Source: Candidatus Gastranaerophilales bacterium
GTDB lineage: Bacteria > Cyanobacteriota > Vampirovibrionia > Gastranaerophilales > Gastranaerophilaceae
NCBI GenBank assembly: GCA_910587055.1
Contig: CAJUKY010000008.1
Span: 16,066 to 80,065 of the forward strand
Length of the DNA stretch: 64,000 bases
Direction: 5' to 3'
The notes beneath the pieces were generated by a model. It saw only the letters and a program-made list of their open reading frames with translations, was not told the DNA's origin and did not search any database. This document shows, piece by piece, positions 27,953-36,032 of this stretch; position 1 is the first letter of the stretch, and each line of letters opens with the position of its first letter. Made by a program: the position numbers and the translations under genes.

Positions 27953-29258
27953 TTGCATGGTGCTCAAAATATTTAACTATATCAATCAGGGTGGATGAGG
28001 TGCCGAGGTTTCCCGATTTTGTAACGATTAATTGTGCATTTGAATCCATACAAAGGGGAATTGAAGGCAGAATGGAATCTACCACCTGCAGGTATTCGCA
28101 ATTTATTGCTTTGGAACATCTATATGAAGTTTCTCCGCCGATTGTAATTAAAATAAACTGCGCGCGCTGCTTTACGGCATTTGCAAGCTGTGCAAGATAA
28201 TCGGTTATTCTTGTGGCCAAATCTTCTTTTGTGATGCCTTCATCAATGAGCCTGTTTTTTTCGGATTCGTTTGACAGCTCTTCTTCAAGATTGCAGACAT
28301 GAACAGCCACAATGTTATCCTTTACAAGGTTTGATACAACACGCTCAATCAAGGCTTCATCAGGCGCTTTTAAGACATCATCAAGATGAAGCGGAACAAA
28401 ATATGTATTTTCAATGTCTGTATCCATTTCAAGTTTTTGCATTTGAAGTGCGGTTAATGATGTGGCGGAGCCTGAAAGGATTAATTTAGGAAGATTTGGT
28501 ATTTGTTTTTGAACGGGAGGCTTGATTTCGCTCAGCCATACACTGCCAAGTGCGTGGGCAAGGCCTGCAGAGCCTGCGGGAAGAATATTGTACGAGCTTT
28601 TTTGCATTGCAAGTACAATCTGTTCAAAATCAACCGTCGAAACAGCATCCATTATAATTAATTTTTTACCCGCCGAAATTAATTCGTTTAATTTAAGTGC
28701 AATGGGGCCTGCGCCTTTTGCGATTGTCTTCATTTCAATTGAGGCGACTAAATCTTTAGCGTTCTCGGATAAGCCTCTTTTTAAGATATCCGGGATATAT
28801 GATTCATAAATAGGGGCTTTAGGGTCGCGCGCGGCATCTGTTCTTTCGATGGGAATGCCCTTTAAAAGCTGATAGCCGCCTATTGTAATTCTTCCTTCCT
28901 GTACAAAAGCAGGAGCAACAATTGCCGCATCATACCCCGTAGCTTCAAGCATGGCAAGAATTTCAACAGGGATATTTCCTCTTAATGTAGAATCAATTTT
29001 TTTATAGAAATATTCTATGCCGAATTTTTCTTTTAAAACCCTTGTTGCTTCAAATACAATTCTGCCGGCATTTTCGGGGTCGATATTTCTTGTTTCGTTA
29101 CAAATTGCCCACGTTTCAACATTCAGATGGTTTTCATTCAGCGAATTTATATCAAGGATGATTTCAGTATTTGAGCCTTTCATAAAAAATTGAAGTGCTG
29201 TATCGTTTGCGCCCGTTAAATCATCCGCAACTATCCCTATTGAATTAGAAATTAACAT
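27945..29258 (-). CDS. Four-carbon acid sugar kinase family protein (DUF1537)
   Basis: 437 residues starting with IGIVADDLTGANDTALQF, the signature N terminus of the D-threonate/D-erythronate kinase family (OtnK/DtnK). YKKIDSTLRGN and GGYQLLKGIP are also seen, as is GGETSYRCSKAI in the nucleotide-binding C-terminal domain. Predicted reaction: ATP-dependent phosphorylation of a four-carbon (or similar) sugar acid, whose product is oxidised by the downstream PdxA-family enzyme. The two genes overlap by 8 nt. The usual aldolase/dehydrogenase partners are not in the window. The exact substrate is not readable from sequence. Confidence 0.85.
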   Translation of the reverse strand: MLISNSIGIVADDLTGANDTALQFFMKGSNTEIILDINSLNENHLNVETWAICNETRNIDPENAGRIVFEATRVLKEKFGIEYFYKKIDSTLRGNIPVEILAMLEATGYDAAIVAPAFVQEGRITIGGYQLLKGIPIERTDAARDPKAPIYESYIPDILKRGLSENAKDLVASIEMKTIAKGAGPIALKLNELISAGKKLIIMDAVSTVDFEQIVLAMQKSSYNILPAGSAGLAHALGSVWLSEIKPPVQKQIPNLPKLILSGSATSLTALQMQKLEMDTDIENTYFVPLHLDDVLKAPDEALIERVVSNLVKDNIVAVHVCNLEEELSNESEKNRLIDEGITKEDLATRITDYLAQLANAVKQRAQFILITIGGETSYRCSKAINCEYLQVVDSILPSIPLCMDSNAQLIVTKSGNLGTSSTLIDIVKYFEHHANE

Positions 29259-29600
29259 TTAGGCAATTCCTTGAGCTTCATCCTTTTTAGAATTCATAAG
29301 TCTTAAATTGGTACATCTGATTAAAAATCTTTCCGCCATTTCGCCCTCGGGAGTCTGCCATTTGCTTGAAGCAACTCTTCCTTCAATGCCGACCAAACTT
29401 CCTTTTTTTACCCATTCACCCGCAATTTCAGCCTGTTTATCCCAAACTTCTATATTAAACCAGTCTGTAACCTGTTCTTTTGTTCTTGAATCCCAGCGGT
29501 TTACGGCAACAGAAAATGTGGTTCTTATTTTTCCGCTGTCATAATATTTCATCTCGGGGTCCTGTCCTACGCGCCCTACTATAACAACAGAATTTGCCAT
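29259..29600 (-). CDS. ssb: Single-stranded DNA-binding protein
   Basis: OB-fold protein that coats single-stranded DNA. MANSVVIVGRVGQDPEMKY, FSVAVNRWDS, TDWFNIEVWDKQAEIAGEWVKKGSLVGIEGR and the RFLIRCTNLRLM strand form a complete OB domain. At 113 residues it stops right after the fold: there is no Gly/Pro-rich linker and no acidic DDxxPF tail that recruits partner proteins. It is cotranscribed with the four-carbon acid sugar kinase, whose ATG abuts its stop. AAGGAAGG precedes the ATG. Confidence 0.93.
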   Translation of the reverse strand: MANSVVIVGRVGQDPEMKYYDSGKIRTTFSVAVNRWDSRTKEQVTDWFNIEVWDKQAEIAGEWVKKGSLVGIEGRVASSKWQTPEGEMAERFLIRCTNLRLMNSKKDEAQGIA

Positions 29601-29640
29601 TTTTATTGCCTTCCTTTTTAATTAATTTCTTTTACGGATG

Positions 29641-29669
29641 ATTATATTATCAAAAAGAAATTAGCGCAA
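29641..29669 (-). promoter_or_regulatory. Candidate ssb promoter
   Basis: On the minus strand TATAAT lies at 29646-29641, preceded by a 17-nt spacer and TTGCGC at 29669-29664. The -10 is perfect, the -35 matches only at TTG. It would give a 5' leader of about 35 nt for ssb. Confidence 0.5.
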
Positions 29670-29838
29670 CTTTTCGCATATATGCTGTTATTATTTTCTT
29701 TTCGTAAAGTCTTCATTTGTTGGCGAACATATAAAGTAAACTTAGAAATTCTATTAATGTTGCCAAACTGCCATAAATTTAAATATTTAAGCTTCCCAAG
29801 ATAATAAAGGCGTAGTGAATTGTACTCCAAAGTTGCGT

Positions 29839-30039
29839 TTAACGTTTTGATGGCTTTTGTGCGTAAAGAATTTCATATATTGCATCTACTTTTTTATGTA
29901 CATTGCATACATATTTGCTTATGTCACCGTCGAAATTTTCTTTTAAACATTTTTTTATAACTTTTATTGAATCAAGTAAATCCATAAAATAAAATTCCAA
30001 TTCTTCCAGTTTTTCCAAATCTGACATTTTTACAGACAT
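29839..30039 (-). CDS. Small helical protein, paralogue of the 32644-32853 gene
   Basis: 66 residues; not recognised. It shares with the product at 32644-32853 the block MSDLEKxEELEFYFxDLLDS followed by a K/R-V-I-K-K segment, then V-H-K-K-V-x-A-I-Y-x-I-L-Y-A. The pattern suggests two amphipathic helices, one acidic and one basic, in a small dimeric protein. AGAGG precedes the ATG. It is divergent to the mini-regulator at 30162, with a double palindrome between them. Confidence 0.75.
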   Translation of the reverse strand: MSVKMSDLEKLEELEFYFMDLLDSIKVIKKCLKENFDGDISKYVCNVHKKVDAIYEILYAQKPSKR

Positions 30040-30075
30040 TATTAAACCTCTTTTGTATCTCTTTGTAAAGTAAAT

Positions 30076-30114
30076 TTATTTGCATATAAATAAAATTATT
30101 TGTATACGAATAAA
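30076..30114. promoter_or_regulatory. Tandem palindromic operator between divergent small genes
   Basis: Two 19-nt copies, TTATTTGCATATAAATAAA (30076-30094) and TTATTTGTATACGAATAAA (30096-30114), match at 16 of 19 positions with a 20-nt period (about two helical turns). The second copy is nearly self-palindromic. This is typical of a repressor-binding pair between divergent genes. Confidence 0.55.
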
Positions 30115-30161
30115 TATTATCAAATATGGCTAAAAATTGCAAACAATTTTAATATTACAGA

Positions 30162-30371
30162 ATGAATAGTAAAAAGTACGTAAGAGCATTTTGTAATTCC
30201 GAAGATATCAAATATGAGGATGTTGTTAGAATTTTGTCGGGTAAGACAAACAAGAACTATACTTATCAATCTTTACAAGGTAAGTTAACCAGAAATACTT
30301 TTACATACGAAGAAGCCTGTATTTTGGCAGATGCTTTGGGGTATGATTTAATTCCCGTTAAAAGAAAATAG
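30162..30371 (+). CDS. Small helix-turn-helix-like regulator
   Basis: 69-residue homologue of the product at 25204-25419 (shared K-T-x-K-x-Y-x-x-x-S-L and E-E-A-x-I pattern). It is divergent to the 66-residue gene at 29839-30039, and the palindromic pair at 30076-30114 lies in the gap. That gap makes autoregulation likely. No Shine-Dalgarno is obvious. Function is inferred from size, basic pattern and context. Confidence 0.6.
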   Translation: MNSKKYVRAFCNSEDIKYEDVVRILSGKTNKNYTYQSLQGKLTRNTFTYEEACILADALGYDLIPVKRK

Positions 30372-30373
30372 TC

Positions 30374-32185
30374 CTACTCTGTCGGGGTGTCTTCAGGGGC
30401 ATCCGATATCACTTGATTTCGGCCGTTTCTTTTTGCAACATAAAGACATTTATCAGCATATTCTATTAATTTTTCCGTTGTATCACCGTTTTCAGGCATG
30501 GATGCAACGCCGAGGCTTATTGTAACATGGGTCCAATCGCCCGTTGCAAGTTCAAATTCTTTATTTCTAACGGCTTCGCAGATTTTTATTGCTGTTTTTA
30601 CCGCATCTTCCTTGTTTGTATTTGTTAAAATAACAGACATTTCTTCGCCGCCGTATCTGCAAGGGATATCGGTTGAGCGGATATTTCTTTTAATGGTTTG
30701 GGCTACCTGTCTTAAAACAGCATCGCCTGATTGGTGCCCGTAGGTATCGTTGAATTTTTTAAAGAAATCAATATCTACCATTATTAAAGAAAATACACCG
30801 TTATATCTTTTGGCCGTTTGAATATTATTTGTCATCTGCTCCTGAAAATATCTGTGGTTATACATTTCAGTGAGTCCGTCCGTTACGGCAAGTTTGTATG
30901 TATGTTCATAATCGCGCGATGTTATTAAATATTTTACGATATAGGCTATTGCAAAGGTTAAAATGCTTAATACGAATGGTGCTGTCAAATTTACCCATAT
31001 ATTAAATGCGCCCATTAATAAAATTGAAATTATAAAATATCCTGCCTGTAGTGCAAAAAACAATAAAACGGATTTTAGCGGCGCTTTAAATTTCATAACC
31101 CCGAAACCCGTTAAAACAGCCATCAAAAGGGCTATAAATATATTAAAAAATATACCTGTTTTTTTAATAAAATTATTATCAAGAAGGTTATTTAAAAATG
31201 TTGCCTGTACTTCAACACCGGGGAACATATAAGAAACAGGAGTGCTTTTAATATCAGAAAGGCTGTTTGCCGTAACACCTATAAAAATAATTTTGTTTTT
31301 GAAATTATCGTCTAAAAATTTTCTGTCATTTTTTTCTGCGGCATTTACAACTTTCCATAAAGGAACATAATTAAAACTCCATTCAGGACCATACCAGTTT
31401 AAAATAACTTTTCCTTCTTTTGTCAGAGGAAGGGTATGGTTTTTATCAAAAACAATTTCACCGTTTGAATTCATTGTGAAGGTATTATTGTCAATATTTA
31501 AATAATCAAGTCCCGCAAGGATTGTAAGGTGTTTATAATAAGCGCCGTCATAGTATGAAAACGGAGGCATTGTTCTTATGATGCCGTCTTTATCTCTTTG
31601 AACATTTATTAAACCTATGTTTTTTGTGCCGTTTAAAATTTCATCAATGATGGGGCGGCAGTTTGAATATGATAAATCAGGGTTTTGTTTAATTAAAAAA
31701 TCATTTTTAATTGAATTTTGAAGTGTGCGCGGTAATTTTGGCGGAATTCTTACTTCTGAAGGGTAATTATCAAGATTCATTGAAACATAAACGTTTTTAT
31801 TATTGTTTACGGCATTGATAAGCTCTAAATCCGAATTGCCGTCAGAAATATATCTTTTTAAGAATAAAAGGTCAAAAATCATCATACCGGGTTTTGACGG
31901 TTCTAAATTTGTAATCAAATTTGCCCAGAAGACTCTCGGTGCAGGCCAGCTTCCGTATTTATCTATAATATATTCATAGCTTGCATCGTTTACATCGACA
32001 ATTACAATTTTATCGGATGTTTTTTTATGCTTTGATACGATATTCTGCCTTAAATCAAAGGTTGTATTTTCGATTTTATTTAAAAAATCTCTTGTTAAGG
32101 GGATTGAAATTAAATACAAAAACACCCCTAATATTAAAAGGGATGCTGAAATATAGGCAAATTTTATCCAGAGTTTCTTATTCAT
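30374..32185 (-). CDS. CHASE2 sensor diguanylate cyclase
   Basis: 603 residues. One N-terminal membrane helix (about 10-30) precedes an extracellular CHASE2 domain with FDLRQNI, KIVIVDVNDASYEYI, GSWPAPRVFWANLI and FIGVTANSLSDIKSTP. Three more membrane helices (about 335-425) and a C-terminal GGDEF domain follow. The active site is GGEEM near residue 510, preceded by an RSTD inhibitory site five residues before it. It should make cyclic di-GMP from two GTP in response to an external signal. The upstream 61-residue gene overlaps it by 8 nt. No c-di-GMP effector is seen nearby. Confidence 0.93.
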   Translation of the reverse strand: MNKKLWIKFAYISASLLILGVFLYLISIPLTRDFLNKIENTTFDLRQNIVSKHKKTSDKIVIVDVNDASYEYIIDKYGSWPAPRVFWANLITNLEPSKPGMMIFDLLFLKRYISDGNSDLELINAVNNNKNVYVSMNLDNYPSEVRIPPKLPRTLQNSIKNDFLIKQNPDLSYSNCRPIIDEILNGTKNIGLINVQRDKDGIIRTMPPFSYYDGAYYKHLTILAGLDYLNIDNNTFTMNSNGEIVFDKNHTLPLTKEGKVILNWYGPEWSFNYVPLWKVVNAAEKNDRKFLDDNFKNKIIFIGVTANSLSDIKSTPVSYMFPGVEVQATFLNNLLDNNFIKKTGIFFNIFIALLMAVLTGFGVMKFKAPLKSVLLFFALQAGYFIISILLMGAFNIWVNLTAPFVLSILTFAIAYIVKYLITSRDYEHTYKLAVTDGLTEMYNHRYFQEQMTNNIQTAKRYNGVFSLIMVDIDFFKKFNDTYGHQSGDAVLRQVAQTIKRNIRSTDIPCRYGGEEMSVILTNTNKEDAVKTAIKICEAVRNKEFELATGDWTHVTISLGVASMPENGDTTEKLIEYADKCLYVAKRNGRNQVISDAPEDTPTE

Positions 32186-32363
32186 AAACTATATTATAGT
32201 TTGAAAATTCCATTTCATCAATGATATCAAAAACAGGGTTTACATTATGAAATTCAATTTTTATATTATGGCGGTGCAAAAAATCCATAAGGCAATTTTC
32301 GGTTTCAAATGCCGGATTTGTTGATGAAAGATAATTCAAAAGACATTTTTCGTTTGTGTTCAT
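32178..32363 (-). CDS. Small hypothetical protein coupled to the GGDEF gene
   Basis: A 61-residue product with two cysteines and several histidines; not recognised. Its stop overlaps the start of the diguanylate cyclase gene by 8 nt, a spacing typical of translational coupling, and the cyclase itself has no visible Shine-Dalgarno. This favours the small ORF being translated, but composition alone cannot prove it. Confidence 0.5.
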   Translation of the reverse strand: MNTNEKCLLNYLSSTNPAFETENCLMDFLHRHNIKIEFHNVNPVFDIIDEMEFSNYNIVYE

Positions 32364-32488
32364 AGGTTAATTGTCTTATATTTTTTAAAATTAAAAATCA
32401 ACCGTTTAGAATAATTTTAACTGTATTTTTTAAGCTGAATGGAGGATATTTGGGAGGTAATTATTTTTTATTTTTTAAATTTATTCGG

Positions 32489-32625
32489 ATTTTCTTGTAA
32501 TAAAATATTTTACAAACAGGACGCGGGATTCGCCCGGTCATTATTTTACTAAGAAGTTCATAATTAGTTTTGCGACGCGAATTTTTAACGATCCTTTTTT
32601 GTAAAATATTTTATTACAAGAAAAT
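32489..32625. repeat. Inverted-repeat element, copy 1
   Basis: A perfect 28-nt inverted repeat (32489-32516 and 32598-32625) encloses 81 nt. The inner edge has AGGACGCGGGATTCGC on the left and GCGAATTTTTAACGATCCT on the right. The element at 40843-40980 has the same length, the same outer ATTTTC/GAAAAT ends and similar inner blocks, but a different stem sequence. It fills the gap between the small genes at 32178 and 32644. Confidence 0.75.
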
Positions 32626-32643
32626 AACAGCATTTGCGAAACG

Positions 32644-32853
32644 TTAATGTTTCGGTACATCTCTTGCGTATAGAATCTTATAAATTGCATTTACTTTTTT
32701 GTGCACATTGTTTGCATATCGGCTGATGTCGATACTGTTACTGCGATAGTTGTCTTTTAAAGCCTTTTTTATAACTCTTATTGAATCAAGCAAATCAGTA
32801 AAATAGAATTCCAGCTCTTCGATTTTTTCAAGGTCAGACATTTCTTTTTGCAT
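32644..32853 (-). CDS. Small helical protein, paralogue of the 29839-30039 gene
   Basis: 69 residues, related throughout to the product at 29839-30039 (MSDLEKIEELEFYFTDLLDS and V-H-K-K-V-N-A-I-Y-K-I-L-Y-A). The frame is open to 32913, but only the ATG at 32853 has a good Shine-Dalgarno (AAAGGA, 7 nt) and matches the paralogue's start. It is divergent to the XRE regulator at 33027, as its paralogue is to a mini-regulator. Function unknown. Confidence 0.75.
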   Translation of the reverse strand: MQKEMSDLEKIEELEFYFTDLLDSIRVIKKALKDNYRSNSIDISRYANNVHKKVNAIYKILYARDVPKH

Positions 32854-33026
32854 AAAAAATCCTTTTAACTGTATATGCGGATTAAGAAAAACAGCGATAG
32901 TTTTTTTGAACATTACCGTATATAAATTGCAGCATTAAAATTCCACATTGTAAATAAAAAATGTGGAATTAAAAGTTGTTTTGTTATTTGGCTCAAAAAG
33001 ATATTATTAAACAAGTACGAGGAAAT

Positions 33027-33362
33027 ATGACGGATATTGAAACACAGTTTGGTAAAAATATAAAACGACTTAGAAAAATAAAAAAACTAAGTCAGGAACA
33101 CATGGCTGAATTGGTTGATATTGAAAGAAATTCTTTGAGCAAAATAGAAAACGGCAAGTGTTTTGTTTCATCTGCTGTTTTATCAAAAATCACGGCAGCA
33201 CTTGATGTTGAAACCTATGAATTATTTCTTTCGGATATTGATAAACCGGCTGATTTTATATATTACGAAAAACTTCTGGAAAATTTGAAGTCAAGCAAGA
33301 TAAAAAACAATCCGAATGCTATTAAAATTCTTTATGAATTAACAAAAGAATTTATAAAATAA
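33027..33362 (+). CDS. XRE family transcriptional regulator
   Basis: 111 residues with a classic helix-turn-helix near the N terminus: FGKNIKRLRKIKKLSQEHMA, ELVDIERNSLSKIENGKCF. The remaining 50 residues are a helical tail. The frame is open back to 32976, but the ATG at 33027 has GAGGAAAT upstream and gives the same length and start layout as the paralogue at 33408. It faces the small gene at 32644, with a likely shared control region between them. Confidence 0.88.
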   Translation: MTDIETQFGKNIKRLRKIKKLSQEHMAELVDIERNSLSKIENGKCFVSSAVLSKITAALDVETYELFLSDIDKPADFIYYEKLLENLKSSKIKNNPNAIKILYELTKEFIK

Positions 33363-33407
33363 TGTATTATTTAGTTAATATAAATAAACGTATATCATAG
33401 CTATATT

Positions 33408-33743
33408 ATGTTGAGTTCAAAAGAAAAAATAGGCAGAAATATTAAAAAACTGCGTGTGCTTAAAAATATAAGCCAGGAAAAACTTGCTGAATTACTTGGA
33501 ATATCTACACCTGCCATAAGTAATATTGAAAACGGAAAAACTTTAACTTCGCTTCAAACACTTGAAAATATGGCTGCAGCTCTTGGCGTTCAATTATATG
33601 AATTGTTTTTATTTAATAATGAAATTAAAGAAGATATTCTTTTTAAAAAATTATCTGAAAATATAGAAAAACCTGAAATTAAAAATAATGCCGAGAAGCT
33701 TCTGATTTTATACCGGATTTCGGAAAACCTTTTAAATGATTAA
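33408..33743 (+). CDS. XRE family transcriptional regulator (tandem paralogue)
   Basis: 111 residues; paralogue of the preceding gene in both the helix-turn-helix (GRNIKKLRVLKNISQEKLAE, LLGISTPAISNIENGKTLTS) and the helical tail. The tandem pair probably arose by local duplication. The DNA right after this gene still encodes a third copy of the family's last eleven residues, a trace of recombination. Confidence 0.88.
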   Translation: MLSSKEKIGRNIKKLRVLKNISQEKLAELLGISTPAISNIENGKTLTSLQTLENMAAALGVQLYELFLFNNEIKEDILFKKLSENIEKPEIKNNAEKLLILYRISENLLND

Positions 33744-33780
33744 GGTTTTGTATGAATTGGCAAAAGAATTTATAAAATAA
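33740..33780 (+). pseudogene. Remnant of the 3' end of an XRE gene
   Basis: The frame IKVLYELAKEFIK-stop at 33740-33780 nearly repeats the last residues of the gene at 33027-33362 (IKILYELTKEFIK-stop), and the DNA is also near-identical (GAATTTATAAAATAA). It is too short to be a gene and is best read as a scar of tandem duplication. Confidence 0.6.
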
Positions 33781-33828
33781 CGCTAGGTTATAAATAACCA
33801 AAGGAAATGTGACAAAGAAAAAACTGTT

Positions 33829-33875
33829 TTTTCTGGATTGCCGCAGTCGTTAACACTCCTTCGCAATGACAAAAT
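33829..33875. repeat. Dispersed-type palindromic repeat
   Basis: TGGATTGCCGC and the later GCAATGACAAAATCCA are imperfect inverted complements (TGGATT/AATCCA and TTGC/GCAA nested). The motif TTCGCAATGAC is widely seen as a dispersed hairpin repeat in bacterial genomes. Only one copy is in the window, so the repeat nature is inferred. Confidence 0.4.
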
Positions 33876-33940
33876 CCAATATTGTTAATATGAGGCTTGT
33901 TTTATGCAAATTGAAATTAAAACAATGTCAAATAAGACCT

Positions 33941-35239
33941 TTATGAGCCTGCAAGGACAATGGTGAAATCTCTTGCGGCTTTATTTAACCCGATCGGGTC
34001 ATAAACGGTCTGTTTATTTTTCATCTCAGGAACGTTTTTCTTTATGCCGACAATAACATCATTCGGCAAATCAAGATTATGTATTGCAATATGGTCATGT
34101 CCCAATTTTGCTGCCGATTTCATATTAACTTTCATTCCGATATTTTCAAGTGATTGTTTTATATCAATTGCTTTTGATTCCATATCGGGCGTGTATAAAA
34201 TACCGACAGAAACGGGACCGTCCAGAGCTTTCGGCTTATCTCTGTAAACAAGTCTGTTTATAATATCCTGAGTTTTTTCAGGGTCTAGAATCCAGTAGCT
34301 TATACTTCCTCTTTGAGACGGGGAACCCGGAAGAGTTGCAACCTGAACCGTTGTCATATCAATGCTTTTAGCTAAAGCTGCATATTGAGATAATTCATAA
34401 ACCGATAAATCCGTCAAAATATATTTTGGCATTACCTTTAATACTTCAGGAATTTTTACAAGAACCTGCGGATCTTTCATCCTTGCGCCCAGCGCATTAA
34501 AGAACCACTGCTGGCGTCTTATTCTTCCTATATCGCCGAGCGCATCTTTTCTAAAGCGCATATAGCCTTCGGCTTCTTTACCTGTTAAAACCCTGTCGCC
34601 TTTGGGCAAATTGATATGAAGATTACCCGTTGAATCGTTATAATACATATCTTTTTCAATATAGATAGGAAGGCCACCTATTGTATCTATAAATTTAACC
34701 AGCCCCTGATTTGATAAAACGATATAGTGGTGTACGCGGACTCCGAACGTTTCTTCAACTGTTTTTACCGTTAAATTAATACCCCCGTATGCAAAGGCGT
34801 GGTTAATTTTATCGGGTTTTGCCCTGTCTGCAATGTAAACCTTGCTGTCTCTCGGGATTGAAATTACATTAACATTTTTTCCATGTGGGGCAATGCTTAC
34901 AAGAAGCATGGCATCCGAACGGTTTCCTTTGAAAGGGTCGCCTTCACTTTTTGCGACATCTACACCCATAACAAGAATGTTTTGTCTTTTTGGAGAAAAT
35001 GGAAGAGAAAATTCTATTCTTTTGTCAGGGTCTGCAACCGTTTGTGCCAGTGAGCCGACATCTGTAAAGAAATTTGCAACTTCACTTCTATACAGAACAA
35101 CCGCAATAACAGCAAGAATTAAAAAGCTTCCGAAGAAGGATTTAAAAAAACTTCCTGCTACATTTTGATTTGATGTTCTCCTCCTAACCGGTTTTATTGC
35201 CGGCCGGTATGCGTTTTTTGGATCATATAACCGATTCAT
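33941..35239 (-). CDS. LytR-CpsA-Psr (LCP) family protein
   Basis: 432 residues with one membrane helix (about 33-50) and an LCP domain: ILVMGVD, RSDAMLLVSI, ISIPRDSKVYI, KINHAFAYGG, YIVLSNQGLVKFIDTIGG, then the Arg-rich GRIRRQQWFF. LCP enzymes transfer wall polymers or glycans from a lipid carrier to peptidoglycan. A C-terminal LytR_C-like domain (about 340-430) follows. The gene is alone and divergent to a TPR gene. The exact polymer attached cannot be read from sequence. Confidence 0.92.
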   Translation of the reverse strand: MNRLYDPKNAYRPAIKPVRRRTSNQNVAGSFFKSFFGSFLILAVIAVVLYRSEVANFFTDVGSLAQTVADPDKRIEFSLPFSPKRQNILVMGVDVAKSEGDPFKGNRSDAMLLVSIAPHGKNVNVISIPRDSKVYIADRAKPDKINHAFAYGGINLTVKTVEETFGVRVHHYIVLSNQGLVKFIDTIGGLPIYIEKDMYYNDSTGNLHINLPKGDRVLTGKEAEGYMRFRKDALGDIGRIRRQQWFFNALGARMKDPQVLVKIPEVLKVMPKYILTDLSVYELSQYAALAKSIDMTTVQVATLPGSPSQRGSISYWILDPEKTQDIINRLVYRDKPKALDGPVSVGILYTPDMESKAIDIKQSLENIGMKVNMKSAAKLGHDHIAIHNLDLPNDVIVGIKKNVPEMKNKQTVYDPIGLNKAARDFTIVLAGS

Positions 35240-35370
35240 GAATTCATTACTCTTGTTTTTAAATTAAAAACGTAATCATTATCAAAAAAATTATACTTTA
35301 AAAATAATCAGTTGCAAAACAAATTAATTAAATGTTACCATTTTACATGGGAAATAAAAGGATTTTTTAA

Positions 35371-35970
35371 ATGAAAAAGAACGGTTTTATGCGTATAAAT
35401 GCTTTAATAGTCTGCTTTTGCCTGATTTTTGGAAATCTGTTTTTAAATATAAATAAGGCATGGGCTGATGATATTGATATAAAAACGGAAGCTTATGCGC
35501 TTTATAATACAAATAATTTAAATGAAGCTTTGAGATTGCTTGAAAATCTTCCTATAGAACAGAAAGACGAGGAAGTTTTTGTTTTAATTGCAAATATTTA
35601 TGAAGATAAACTTGATTTAAGCAAAGCTGTTGAAAATTTAAACAAGGCAATTATTATAAACCCCGAATACTATAAGGCTTATTACAATTTAGGGTGTATA
35701 TTTTTAAATAAGAAAGCTTATGAACTTGCTGAAAAAAATCTGCTTCTTGCAATAAAATATAATAAAGAATTTGCTTATTCTTATTATAATCTCGGGACAC
35801 TTTATTTAAGAACCGGAAAGTATGAAAAAGCAAAGAAAAATTTAATTAAGGCAATATATCTTAAAAATGATGAAAAAGATTTTTATATAAACCTTGCGTA
35901 TGCTTATAAATTTTTAGGAAAAGAAAAAGAAGCTAAAAAGTTACTGGATATTTACAATAAGGCTGAATAA
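35371..35970 (+). CDS. Secreted TPR-repeat protein
   Basis: 199 residues. A signal peptide ends in AWA near residue 32, followed by about five tetratricopeptide repeats (for example AYYNLGCIFLNKKAYELAEK and SYYNLGTLYLRTGKYEKAKK). Such proteins usually act as periplasmic or surface scaffolds. A GGGAAATAAAAGG ribosome binding site precedes the ATG. A second TPR protein of different sequence is at 57332. Confidence 0.85.
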   Translation: MKKNGFMRINALIVCFCLIFGNLFLNINKAWADDIDIKTEAYALYNTNNLNEALRLLENLPIEQKDEEVFVLIANIYEDKLDLSKAVENLNKAIIINPEYYKAYYNLGCIFLNKKAYELAEKNLLLAIKYNKEFAYSYYNLGTLYLRTGKYEKAKKNLIKAIYLKNDEKDFYINLAYAYKFLGKEKEAKKLLDIYNKAE

Positions 35971-36032
35971 TTTACCTTTTAAAAAGTTTTTGCAATATAA
36001 TAATTCTTGAAAATATTTTAAAGGATTAAAAA

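Noticed and set aside
29642..29830. 62-codon minus ORF next to ssb
   Set aside because: No ribosome site and overlaps the likely ssb promoter; composition is random AT-rich.
32364..32643. Possible tRNA or CRISPR in the inverted-repeat gap
   Set aside because: No cloverleaf or repeat-spacer pattern; the gap is explained by the inverted-repeat element.
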